From the NCBI RefSeq assembly GCF_000463075.2, contig NZ_AVAQ01000006.1:1-64000 (forward strand): a stretch of DNA of 64,000 nt. Direction: 5' to 3'. The notes beneath the pieces were generated by a model. That model was not told where the DNA came from. It saw nothing but the letters and a program-made list of their open reading frames with translations, and did not search any database. A program made the translations under genes and the position numbers. How positions within the stretch are numbered: the stretch's first letter is position 1; each line of letters starts with the position of its first letter. The DNA is from Lactiplantibacillus plantarum EGD-AQ4. Its GTDB lineage: Bacteria; Bacillota; Bacilli; Lactobacillales; Lactobacillaceae. Shown one piece after another: positions 8,054-15,690 of this stretch.

Positions 8054-9400
8054 TTATCCTTCTAAGAAATCTTGATAATCATTATCGACCTGCGTCACAT
8101 ACGCGGCCGCCCATTTTGCCATCGCTTCATCAAATTTGGTCGAGTGACCAACGTAGCCGCGAATCATGGCTGCCGTCGGACTTTGGGCATGGGCTTTCGC
8201 CAGAATCATGGCACAAGTGTTGGCGTAGGCCTGGAATTGGCCCCAGTCCAACGTTGGAATGTCGATCGACTCCTTCATGTCCCGGAACTGACGCACATAG
8301 AAACTCTTGTCTCCCACTTGGAAATAACCCAAGAATGCATCCGACGTCGCTTGCAAGATTCGCTGGGAGCTCACGATCCGTTGTCCTTCCGTCAATTCCA
8401 TCGCCGCCGTCAATGCAGGCCGCGACCGACTACCGACCTGCCGCGTGGGCAGCGCTTCCTTAATTTGAAGGACCAGATGGCTGCCGTCCGTACTGGTCAA
8501 CAAGACTAAGTAGCATAAAGAACCGAAGCTACCGACCCCGACACTATGTCGAATAATGTCCGTCACTTCGTATTGTGAGAGCAACAAGGCGACATCCGTT
8601 CGCACATTCAACAAATAATCCTGAATCCCCACTTTCAAATCATGGGTAGTCTGGCGATCAACGTGGACCGAGCGTGGCGCATTCTCCTTAAATTGGCGTT
8701 CACCGCGGCTATTGGTCACGGTAAACTTCCGAACGACTTGCTCAGAATTCCGTTTTTGAGCCTTTTTGACCAGCCCCGCAATCAAGTCAGCGGTATCTTC
8801 CGGTGCCCCGCCAAAGTTCAGGACGGCTTGCACTTCATTGTCGCGATAAAAGCGGTCGAGCGTCGTCTGGTCAAACATCCGCTGAAGTGCGTCTCGGTAA
8901 CTCGCACTTGCGGCCTGGACCAACTTTTCAACTTTTTTAGGTTTAAAATTGGAATCACGAGCCGCGAGAAAAATGCTGACGAGTAAGCGCCGCAAATCCC
9001 ATTCCCAGGGATGGACGCCAGCTTCATCGAAGTCATTCAGGTCAAAGACTAAGCGACGTTCCGGTGAGGCGTAGAAGCCAAAATTACCGAGATGGGCATC
9101 GCCACAAACGACGGCCGGAATCTCAGTCGACGCTTGGTAGTCCAAGTCATAATCCATTAATTCCACGGACCCCCGAAAAAAGGCAAAGGCCGACGCAGAC
9201 ATGCGTTCACGCCGCAACGGCAGCAGTTCAGGAACTAACATCTCACGCACGTGGCGGAGGTAGTCACCAGCATTCCGTTCTACTGGGGTGAAAACACCTA
9301 ATTGTTCAAATGACGTGACTTGGCGCCGGGCCTTTCCGAGCGCAATCAATTCAGCGACCGTATGGTGTTGCCGAATATGTGTTAAATCAAGTGGTGGCAT
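8054..9400 (-). CDS. DUF2252 family protein
   Basis: The 448-residue protein matches the DUF2252 family, which has a protein-kinase/aminoglycoside-phosphotransferase-like core. The motifs VVCGDAHLGNFGFY (about residues 100-113) and LVFDLNDFDEA (about 120-130) resemble the catalytic loop and metal-binding DFD-like motif of those kinases. No substrate is known to me for lactobacilli. AAAAGGA precedes ATG 9400. It is a single-gene unit, with a terminator just downstream and no partner gene. A small-molecule kinase role is inferred only from the motif. Confidence 0.82.
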   Translation of the reverse strand: MPPLDLTHIRQHHTVAELIALGKARRQVTSFEQLGVFTPVERNAGDYLRHVREMLVPELLPLRRERMSASAFAFFRGSVELMDYDLDYQASTEIPAVVCGDAHLGNFGFYASPERRLVFDLNDFDEAGVHPWEWDLRRLLVSIFLAARDSNFKPKKVEKLVQAASASYRDALQRMFDQTTLDRFYRDNEVQAVLNFGGAPEDTADLIAGLVKKAQKRNSEQVVRKFTVTNSRGERQFKENAPRSVHVDRQTTHDLKVGIQDYLLNVRTDVALLLSQYEVTDIIRHSVGVGSFGSLCYLVLLTSTDGSHLVLQIKEALPTRQVGSRSRPALTAAMELTEGQRIVSSQRILQATSDAFLGYFQVGDKSFYVRQFRDMKESIDIPTLDWGQFQAYANTCAMILAKAHAQSPTAAMIRGYVGHSTKFDEAMAKWAAAYVTQVDNDYQDFLEG

Positions 9401-9543
9401 GGTATCAAATCCTTTTGAAATTGTTTTAATTGTAAGTCGTCATTCGCCGTCGCAATATGTTATTATTGCGGTGGTCGCGTCCTAATTATTAAACAGCTTA
9501 TCTTAATTTACAAGCGATTTTCATCATAAAACGGTGATTCTAG

Positions 9544-9598
9544 TTGACGTGTTCCCTAAAGTCACCTACAATTTAAATTATAAATGATACCGCTTTCA
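9544..9598 (+). promoter_or_regulatory. ndk promoter with cre-like site
   Basis: -35 TTGACG (9544-9549), 17 bases and -10 TACAAT (9567-9572) form the promoter. TGATACCGCTTTCA at 9585-9598 matches the CcpA cre consensus at 13 of 14 positions. Its place just after the start point would give repression by CcpA. Confidence 0.65.
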
Positions 9599-9620
9599 AA
9601 AAGCGAGGAGGTCACGTATT

Positions 9621-10085
9621 ATGGCAAATTCTGAAAAAACACTAGTCCTAGTTAAACCCGATGGTGTCAGTGAAGGACACATCGGTGAGGTCATCACTCG
9701 GTTAGAACGTAAAGGTTATCAAATTGCCGCCTTGAAGGTGATTAAAGCGACTGCTGAACAGCTGCAACAACATTACAGCGAAAAAGTCGGCAAACCATAC
9801 TTTAAGGAAATCGAGACCTATATGATGGAAGGCCCAATGGTAGCCATTATTGTGAGTGGCTCCGGCGTCGTTAAAGCTGTCCACCGGCTTGCTGGGAGCA
9901 CCCGGCCGGCTGAAGCGCAACCCGGCACTATTCGGGGCGACTATGCTCATGAATATCCAGATGGTATCTTGAGAAACATCATTCATACCTCAGATAGCCG
10001 TGAAAACGCCCATCACGAAATCGCCATTTGGTTCCCTGAACTGGCGGTTAAGGCGCGCAAAGCTGAAGCCAAAGTAAAGGCTTAG
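9621..10085 (+). CDS. ndk: Nucleoside-diphosphate kinase
   Basis: The 154-residue protein moves the gamma phosphate from ATP to other (d)NDPs through a phosphohistidine. It begins with the canonical TLVLVKPDGV strand. It has RPAEAQPGTIRGDY, and the active-site histidine sits in RNIIHTSDS near residue 120, where most family members have HGSDS. A strong GAGGAGG site precedes ATG 9621. The C-terminal lysine-rich tail (KARKAEAKVKA) is slightly longer than in typical 140-150-residue enzymes. It is monocistronic, with a terminator at 10119. Confidence 0.95.
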   Translation: MANSEKTLVLVKPDGVSEGHIGEVITRLERKGYQIAALKVIKATAEQLQQHYSEKVGKPYFKEIETYMMEGPMVAIIVSGSGVVKAVHRLAGSTRPAEAQPGTIRGDYAHEYPDGILRNIIHTSDSRENAHHEIAIWFPELAVKARKAEAKVKA

Positions 10086-10118
10086 CTCACGCACCCATCA
10101 AGTTAGACTGATAAGATC

Positions 10119-10153
10119 AAACCCGCGTCCGAGTGTTACTGGACGCGGGTTTT
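10119..10153 (+). terminator. ndk terminator
   Basis: AAACCCGCGTCC pairs with GGACGCGGGTTT across a ten-base loop, followed by T-rich sequence. Confidence 0.9.
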
Positions 10154-10314
10154 CTGTTTGCTGATGGCGACCAACTGCCGCTACGTTAGTAAAACTTCCG
10201 AAGTTAACCGGTAAAGTAACCCAACTAACCGCCCCAATCCGTCGAAATCTTCGCACTAATTGTTCGTACTGGTTATGATTAAACCAATCAACTAATTGGT
10301 TTGGGGGAATCATT

Positions 10315-10716
10315 ATGAATTTAGTCGTTGGACCATACGTAAAGCGGCCACATGCCGCCAAGACAGCTACTATCAATACGAGCAAGTTTTCGATGTTCAA
10401 CTCACTACGGCGTATCGACGAATGTCTGGCACTCATCAAACGAACCGGTACACCGGGCCTGACCGACTCGACTGCGACACTCGGATTGAATCTGACCCAT
10501 TTGATGGGCTTGAATGTCATCGTGACTAGCAATCATCGGAGCTTCACAATTATTGTCCAGGGCCGGCAGAATACCTTTACCTTGACTGGCTGCATCATCG
10601 AAGACACCTTCCACAACATGGTCCACCCGCTGCGGACAGATTACCTTATTTCATTGAACCGGCAACTCATCACTAATAGCGATGACTTGATTGAGCAATT
10701 GTATGACCACTATTAA
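10315..10716 (+). CDS. Hypothetical protein (133 aa)
   Basis: I do not recognise this protein. It has a normal start (ATG with GGGGG nine bases upstream) and a strong terminator 20 bases after its stop. That supports the plus-strand frame over an overlapping 144-residue frame on the other strand. The sequence is soluble-looking, with a mixed alpha/beta feel and no signal peptide or membrane segment. The middle has the hydrophobic strand LNVIVTSNHRSFTIIVQG. No partner genes are adjacent, since ndk upstream has its own terminator. Confidence 0.6.
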   Translation: MNLVVGPYVKRPHAAKTATINTSKFSMFNSLRRIDECLALIKRTGTPGLTDSTATLGLNLTHLMGLNVIVTSNHRSFTIIVQGRQNTFTLTGCIIEDTFHNMVHPLRTDYLISLNRQLITNSDDLIEQLYDHY

Positions 10717-10737
10717 TCAGCACCACCTCATCAATTA

Positions 10738-10795
10738 GGGACAAGCAACCGCCGCTCAGATCTTTCTGAGTTCGGCATGGCTTGTCCCGATTTTT
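10738..10795 (+). terminator. Long-stem terminator
   Basis: GGGACAAGC (10738-10746) pairs with GCTTGTCCC (10780-10788). A second inner stem, GCCG with CGGC and CAGA with TCTG, follows, and the element ends in T5. Confidence 0.88.
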
Positions 10796-10807
10796 GTGTG
10801 TAGTGTT

Positions 10808-10910
10808 GGTTCAGACGGTTTGGGACTGAAGATTAGCCTAGCTAGAGCGTTAAGCGGTGACTTTCCGCTTGGCGTTCTGGCGTAGCTAACCGGAAGTCCC
10901 ATTCTGACCC
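10808..10910. repeat. 103-nt nested hairpin repeat, copy 1
   Basis: GGTTCAGA pairs with TCTGACCC, GGGACT with AGTCCC, TTAGC with GCTAA, and AGAGCGTTAAGCGG with CCGCTTGGCGTTCT, so nearly the whole 103 bases folds into one rod. A second copy at 59788-59890 differs at six positions, three of them in the hairpin loop. Similarity continues another 35 bases to about 10945. It may be an insertion-like repeat or an RNA gene. Confidence 0.8.
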
Positions 10911-10945
10911 GAACACGTTTCGGCAATATCGTATCGAACGTGGAA

Positions 10946-11075
10946 TGCCAGTTCTCAAGTTCAAAAAACGGCCAGCTGAGGCCCGTTGGAAACAATGCAA
11001 GTTTGTGTAAAATGGCGGTTTTGTGAACGTCCTACACCGGCTTACAGGCATTTCTGACAACGCTGGAAGTCGGAA
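10946..11075 (-). repeat. Additional dispersed modules next to the 103-nt hairpin
   Basis: The reverse complement of about 10946-11000 matches 60031-60092 and 49280-49340 (core TTTCCAGCGCTCCTAAGCTG-like). The stretch at 11027-11073 is an inverted match to 59966-60010 (core CATTTCTGACAACGCTGGAA). The same modules therefore recur in a different order and orientation at other sites. No gene is seen between 10796 and 11159. Confidence 0.6.
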
Positions 11076-11159
11076 TAAAAAGATCATCGGCTGACGAACA
11101 ACAATCCAAACTGGCATGCCTTATAACAAATCAAGTCGCATAATGCCGTATTAGACCGT

Positions 11160-11693
11160 CTAAATAATGAGTTGTACGACCTTGAGCAGTGTCGTGCGGT
11201 GTTTAGGGCTTGCCTGCGTGTTGACGCGGACTGCTTGGGATTTCGTTGAACTAGGTTCTACTGATTCCGTGGGGGTAATCATCACCGTATTATTTGCATT
11301 GTGGGCATAGGTCACGCAATTATTCATATCTTGGTGATCGTCGCTATAGACTTGAATCATCGGCTTATTGTAGACAGCGCTACGCGGGTTTTCGGGCTGG
11401 ATACGTTGCCCGGCCGCAATCTGCCGAATATGTAATGGTGTGTCTTCGTCAATGACCCGGGAGCCTTTGACATGCAACCAGACTTGGGCAGCTTCGACCT
11501 TAGTGGCAGAAAAGTCACTCAATTGACGCGGACGAACGATTTTTAAATGATTCGCTTGACGGTAGCGCGACTGGCGCTGTTGACTGACGGGCTGGCCACT
11601 GGCAACTTGCCGATTATATTGCACTTGCTCCCACACTAACGCGACCCCAAATAAGACAATCCCCAGGCGTAATGCCCATATTAATTTTTTCAT
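11160..11693 (-). CDS. Membrane-anchored extracellular protein, unknown
   Basis: The 177-residue protein starts MKKLIWALRLGIVLFGVALV, a signal anchor without a lipobox. The rest is hydrophilic, basic and presumably outside the cell. There is a single Cys in MNNCVTYAHN. Gln/Arg-rich sequence after the anchor (QQRQSRYRQ) suggests a flexible stalk. I chose ATG 11693 because GAGAGGGG lies just upstream; an ATG 51 bases earlier lacks a site. No family is recognised and no functional neighbours are evident. Confidence 0.65.
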   Translation of the reverse strand: MKKLIWALRLGIVLFGVALVWEQVQYNRQVASGQPVSQQRQSRYRQANHLKIVRPRQLSDFSATKVEAAQVWLHVKGSRVIDEDTPLHIRQIAAGQRIQPENPRSAVYNKPMIQVYSDDHQDMNNCVTYAHNANNTVMITPTESVEPSSTKSQAVRVNTQASPKHRTTLLKVVQLII

Positions 11694-11954
11694 GTTGACC
11701 CCTCTCATCGCCGTTTTCATTCCTACTAACTTAGCATAGCTCAACGAATTATATGTCCCGCCTTACTGACCGTTTAATTATTAACAACGTCGCTCCCGTT
11801 AGCTCGCGGTTAGACGGCCATCCTCACGCTAAACTATTAACGATTCCTAACTTGACACATTTTGAAAATTATCATGAAAATTAGTTAATAAATCACGACT
11901 TTCTTAATAGGATTACAAATGAATTGATGACTGTGTTAGGCTGGTATTAGCGAG

Positions 11955-12063
11955 GTGCGTTCGTTTGATTAGCCAATCGTATCGATTTAGTGATTGCCAG
12001 CGCACAACCATCATCTTTTTTAGCAATTGTCGTCATTCAATCAAACTGGTGAGCCGAATGCAC
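11955..12063 (+). other. Structured non-coding region upstream of a small membrane gene
   Basis: GTGC (11955-11958) and TTCG pair with CGAA and GCAC (12055-12063). GTTTGATT (11963-11970) pairs with AATCAAAC (12039-12046), closing a multi-part structure of about 109 bases. It sits in a 490-base gap with no gene on the plus strand upstream. It could be a leader of the gene at 12188 or a small RNA; no known class was recognised. Confidence 0.4.
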
Positions 12064-12187
12064 GGGCATCATACAAGTTACGTTAAGTCACTGAAAACTA
12101 GAGGGTAACGACTACGAATACCCCCGACACAGCTACCGATTATCCACACCCCGCAATCGACAACATTGAACCACGAGGAGGAACAAG

Positions 12188-12520
12188 ATGACTACGTTCA
12201 AGAACCCCTTAATCTTCATGCCCTATCTACTCATTATTTTAGGTATCCTATCGATGCTGATCAATCCAGTTGTCACCATCGTGATTTCAATTCTAATGTG
12301 GTTAGTTTCAATCATCATTCCGTGGCGCCATCGCGAACAGCCGGTACTCAAATATCAATTAGCACCAGTCTGCCTGGCTGCATTGCTGCTCGAACAGTGG
12401 GCCTTCTCCCCAATCGCTAGACCGCTGTGGCACACGCTGTTAATCGACCTTGCCATTCTGGGCGTCGGCAGTTTTGCCATCTGGATGCTGTACCAAACCC
12501 GCCATGATCCTAAACATTGA
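12188..12520 (+). CDS. Small integral membrane protein, unknown
   Basis: The 110-residue protein is mostly hydrophobic, with about four segments (PLIFMPYLLIILGILSMLI; TIVISILMWLVSIIIPW; LAPVCLAALLLEQWAF; LLIDLAILGVGSFAIWML) and short basic loops. GAGGAGG lies nine bases before ATG 12188. No family is recognised. It is monocistronic, ended by the terminator at 12647. Confidence 0.75.
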   Translation: MTTFKNPLIFMPYLLIILGILSMLINPVVTIVISILMWLVSIIIPWRHREQPVLKYQLAPVCLAALLLEQWAFSPIARPLWHTLLIDLAILGVGSFAIWMLYQTRHDPKH

Positions 12521-12646
12521 ATGGTATGCCCTGGCTCAAATCACGCAGTCACGCGCCGAAATTCAACTGAGCTTGCCGTCAGAACCTGAACTGACTAACG
12601 ACGTACTGATGACGCAATTCATTAAATACTAGCATCGCTGGTCACT

Positions 12647-12687
12647 AAAAAATCGCCGTAAGCACTCAGCTTACCGCGATTTTTTTA
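12647..12687. terminator. Bidirectional terminator between 12188 gene and trxA
   Basis: AAAAATCGC plus GTAAGC pairs with GCTTAC plus GCGATTTTT, with A and T runs on both sides. It can serve both convergent genes. Confidence 0.85.
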
Positions 12688-12720
12688 GTTAATTATTCAG
12701 CACACGACGCCGGCTTCATT

Positions 12721-13053
12721 CTAATCCGCAGTGACTTCCGCCAACTTCTGGTCCAAATATTTCTTCAGAGCTGCTTGCGGGTGGAACCCGACCACTTTTT
12801 CAGCGGGCTTGCCGTTCTTAAAAATCACGAGTGCGGGAATACTCATGATTTCAAACTTTTCGGCAATCTCTTGATGCTGGTCCACGTCTAATGACGCGAA
12901 CTTGATCTGCCCATCATACGCGTCGTCGAGCGCTTCAAGCACCGGCTCCTGCATCTTGCACGGGCCACACCAATCAGCCCAGAAATCAACCACGGTCAGC
13001 GCCGTATCGGCCGCCACGGTCTCAAAACTCGTCTTATCTACTGGTTCAATCAT
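12721..13053 (-). CDS. trxA: Thioredoxin
   Basis: The 110-residue cytosolic thiol-disulfide reductant has the family motif VVDFWADWCGPCKM (active CGPC about residues 35-38), the cis-proline segment SIPALVIFKNG and the usual length. I chose ATG 13053 because GAGG precedes it by seven bases. Earlier in-frame codons have no ribosome site. It is divergent from the HTH/coiled-coil gene at 13234. The short Glu/Pro-rich beginning MIEPVDKTSFE is slightly different from common thioredoxins. Confidence 0.93.
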   Translation of the reverse strand: MIEPVDKTSFETVAADTALTVVDFWADWCGPCKMQEPVLEALDDAYDGQIKFASLDVDQHQEIAEKFEIMSIPALVIFKNGKPAEKVVGFHPQAALKKYLDQKLAEVTAD

Positions 13054-13188
13054 ATCGTAATCCTCATTTCCATTGATTTCCGTTCTATCATAGCATGTTT
13101 TACCGCTTCGAGCGGTGCTAGCGGTCTGAATCCCGAACATAGGTCACAATTTCCCCGTATACCAGTGTTTTTTGCGATTGAAATTCGA

Positions 13189-13194
13189 TATAAT
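13189..13194 (+). promoter_or_regulatory. -10 box of the HTH/coiled-coil gene
   Basis: TATAAT lies 39 bases before the GTG start, with a T-rich -35 area (TGTTTT) but no clear consensus hexamer. Confidence 0.5.
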
Positions 13195-13233
13195 AGCGTT
13201 ATAGAAACGATACAGGCTAAAGGAGGAATTTTT

Positions 13234-13800
13234 GTGTCCACACAAACAATTAGTCCTGAACAGGACTCAGAACTAGTCGCATCAGTCGCCGCTGAACAAC
13301 TCGGCATCAAGGCAGTGACGTTGCGCAAGTACAGTACCATGGTTGAAAAACAATTAAACGACGAAAATCGCTTCCGACCGGCCGATAACAGTCATCGATT
13401 ATACAGTCCCGCCGATTTAAAGACGTTCCAAGCTGCCATCGATTTGGCAGAACAAGGTACGACGCTCGCAACGGCGCTCGGACGCGCTTTTGGAACCAAG
13501 CCAGCTGAGCCAGCCACAGAAGAGCAGGCTCCCAAGGCCCCGGCTGCAACTGCTGAACAGGCTGAACCCGTCACAGAAAAGGCCGCTAAAACTGAAACGA
13601 CCACCGCACCTGTCAACGATGACAAACGCGTTCCGACCGCGCGACCATCCGGCCCAACCAACACGGAATTGTATAAACAACAGGAAATCATCATTCGCCG
13701 TCTCGATTCATTGAGCGAACGTTTGAACCAGGTCATGGCACAGTTGGATCAACAGTCCCAGCAAGCTGCCAAACCTTGGTGGCACTTCTGGGAACGCTAA
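13234..13800 (+). CDS. MerR-like HTH protein with C-terminal coiled coil
   Basis: The 188-residue protein begins with a MerR/RacA-like helix-turn-helix (EQLGIKAVTLRKYSTMVEKQ and HRLYSPADLKTFQAAIDLAEQG). A low-complexity Ala/Glu/Pro/Thr linker follows (residues 90-145). A predicted coiled coil (IIIRRLDSLSERLNQVMAQL) and the ending PWWHFWER close the protein. The GTG start is supported by AAAGGAGG. The layout resembles DNA-binding proteins that bridge chromosome or plasmid DNA to another partner through the coiled coil. The aromatic tail could touch the membrane. The exact role is unknown. Confidence 0.75.
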   Translation: MSTQTISPEQDSELVASVAAEQLGIKAVTLRKYSTMVEKQLNDENRFRPADNSHRLYSPADLKTFQAAIDLAEQGTTLATALGRAFGTKPAEPATEEQAPKAPAATAEQAEPVTEKAAKTETTTAPVNDDKRVPTARPSGPTNTELYKQQEIIIRRLDSLSERLNQVMAQLDQQSQQAAKPWWHFWER

Positions 13801-13983
13801 TCTCGTTGAAACTGGTGATACTCGGCTAGGCGCGTTTATGCCTCGGCTCGCGTCATCAGTACGGATGAACAGCACGGATTAGAGACGCCTTCAACCAACA
13901 CACGCCACGACGCCTATCCGCAAGTCTGCGCAGCCACTGACGACCTAGCAGTGGCTGCCTTAAAAGGCTCAAGCCGCGAACAC

Positions 13984-14022
13984 AAAAGGACGTGCATCCC
14001 ATCAAAGGGTGCACGTCCTTTT
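13984..14022 (-). terminator. Terminator of the mannitol operon
   Basis: AAAAGGACGTGCA plus CCC pairs with GGG plus TGCACGTCCTTTT. On the minus strand it ends in T4 about 45 bases after the mtlD stop. A second hairpin (CTAATCAC with GTGATTAG) at 14028-14056 with T5 on the plus strand may stop opposite transcripts. Confidence 0.85.
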
Positions 14023-14067
14023 AAGGTTCTAATCACTATGGCGGTTTGTGATTAGGCCCTTTTTAAA

Positions 14068-15225
14068 TTACTTTACGGCAGCCAAATGCTTTTCGTAAGC
14101 TGCTTTGATTTCATTGATTAAATCTTCGTCCTTCAAGTCGGTCGTTTCACGAATGACTTGTTCGATTGGTTCATCCTTCAACAATTGTTGTAGCTTGACG
14201 CTTTCGCTGTCATTTGGATAGTTGAAGAAGAACATTTCGCCAACCGTGTCAACCAAGGCGCTGTAGTCGCGACCGCGGTCTTTCAATTCGCGGATTGGGC
14301 GAATAAAGCGTTCGTTGAAGCCTAACTTACGGATTGGGGTCCGGCCGACCCGTTCGATATCATCTGAGATATATGGGTTTTCAAACCGGCTCAAAATCTT
14401 CTTTTGATAAGCATGGTGGACTTCAGGATCAAAACCCCACTTTTGAATCAGCAGGTCCCCAGTCTCACCTAAGACGTGCTTAGCTTGGTCCACAACACTG
14501 TTATCCTTGACCGCTTCACCAATCGTCTTGTAGCCCTTCATGTTACCAGTGTAGGCAACCGTGGCGTGACCGGTGTTAACGGAGAAGAGTTTCCGTTCGA
14601 TATATGGTTCCAAGTCGTCCGCGTAATCAACACCCTTTAATTGGATCTTAGGGTTCTTCATTTGTGACTTGTCGATGACCCATTCCTTGAATGGTTCAAC
14701 AGAAACGAACAATGGATCGTCGTGCTTTTGAAGTGGCACGATCCGGTCGACCGCCGCATTTGGGAAGCCGGCGTTTTGATCAGCCCAAGCTTGTTCGTCA
14801 GCGCTCAATGATTCGTAGACGGACTTCTTCAATGATTGGCTCCCACCAATCATGTTTTCACACGCAATAATGTCGATTGGCGTGGTGTTGTTATTGGCTT
14901 GCCGTAACTTTAACCCGTCGGCAATCAATGGTGCGATGAACTTCAGAATCTTAGGTCCAATCGCAGTCGTAACCATATCGGCTTGGGCAATTTCTTCAGC
15001 AACTGCCTTAGGATCCTTACCGTTGTTAATCCCTTTAACATCGTGAACTTCAATGTGTTCTTGGCCTTCTGCAGCCAATTCAATGGTGTAACCATTCCGT
15101 TTGTTCAATTCGTCAATCAAAGTATCATTAACATCAACGAAAGTAATCTTAAACCCGTTGTCTGCCAAGGTTTCGCCAATGAAGCCCCGACCAATGTTCC
15201 CTGCGCCAAAATGTACGTCTAACAT
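14068..15225 (-). CDS. mtlD: Mannitol-1-phosphate 5-dehydrogenase
   Basis: The 385-residue enzyme oxidises mannitol 1-phosphate to fructose 6-phosphate with NAD. It shows the N-terminal nucleotide loop [13 protein letters not shown], the catalytic helix region [10 protein letters not shown] and [18 protein letters not shown]-like segments. The length matches the family (about 382-388). ATG 15225 follows the mtlF stop by one base (TAG C ATG) with AAGGAAG inside the mtlF end. A TTG nine bases upstream is less likely. It is the last gene of the mtlA-mtlR-mtlF-mtlD operon. Confidence 0.96.
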   Translation of the reverse strand: MLDVHFGAGNIGRGFIGETLADNGFKITFVDVNDTLIDELNKRNGYTIELAAEGQEHIEVHDVKGINNGKDPKAVAEEIAQADMVTTAIGPKILKFIAPLIADGLKLRQANNNTTPIDIIACENMIGGSQSLKKSVYESLSADEQAWADQNAGFPNAAVDRIVPLQKHDDPLFVSVEPFKEWVIDKSQMKNPKIQLKGVDYADDLEPYIERKLFSVNTGHATVAYTGNMKGYKTIGEAVKDNSVVDQAKHVLGETGDLLIQKWGFDPEVHHAYQKKILSRFENPYISDDIERVGRTPIRKLGFNERFIRPIRELKDRGRDYSALVDTVGEMFFFNYPNDSESVKLQQLLKDEPIEQVIRETTDLKDEDLINEIKAAYEKHLAAVK

Positions 15226-15226
15226 G

Positions 15227-15676
15227 CTAATCAACTTCCTTTAATAGATTTATGATTTCATCTTCAGATTGAGCGTCCGCTAACTTGGCAACGTTGGCTA
15301 CGTCGCTGCAGTATATCGCAATCTGAGATAAGAGGTTCAAGTGTTCGCCGTTCAAACCCGCGATACCGAAGATGACCGTTACAGTCTTATCATCGTCGTC
15401 ATCGTCTGGATTGCCCCAGCTCACACCCATTGGTACTTGGACCACTGAGATCCCGGTCTTTTTAATGTACTTCATGCCATCTTCAGTACCATGGGGGATG
15501 GCAATGAAATTACCCATATAAACGGAAACATCTTGATTACGTGCCTGCATGGCATCGATGTATTCCGGTTCCACACAACCGCCATCGACCAATAGTTGAC
15601 CGGCTAAGCGGATGCCTTCTTCTTGCGTTGCGACTTGTTGGTTCAACGCAATCATTTTCTTATCTAAAGCTTCCAT
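15227..15676 (-). CDS. mtlF: PTS mannitol EIIA component
   Basis: The 149-residue cytosolic phosphocarrier takes phosphate from HPr and passes it to EIIB of MtlA. The phosphorylated histidine lies in [12 protein letters not shown] (about residue 62). An acidic DDDDDD run near residue 95 is unusual for this short domain. The start is ATG 15676, placed seven bases after AGGTG. A GTG nine bases earlier is possible. It lies between mtlR and mtlD in the operon. Confidence 0.93.
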   Translation of the reverse strand: MEALDKKMIALNQQVATQEEGIRLAGQLLVDGGCVEPEYIDAMQARNQDVSVYMGNFIAIPHGTEDGMKYIKKTGISVVQVPMGVSWGNPDDDDDDKTVTVIFGIAGLNGEHLNLLSQIAIYCSDVANVAKLADAQSEDEIINLLKEVD

Positions 15677-15690
15677 TATTTTCACCTACG

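Noticed and set aside
10098-10532. 144-codon minus-strand frame
   Set aside because: The plus-strand gene at 10315 has a proper ribosome site and a terminator just after its stop; the minus frame has neither.
13392-13736. Several overlapping frames in the HTH gene
   Set aside because: Shadows of the Ala/Pro-rich linker of the 13234 gene.
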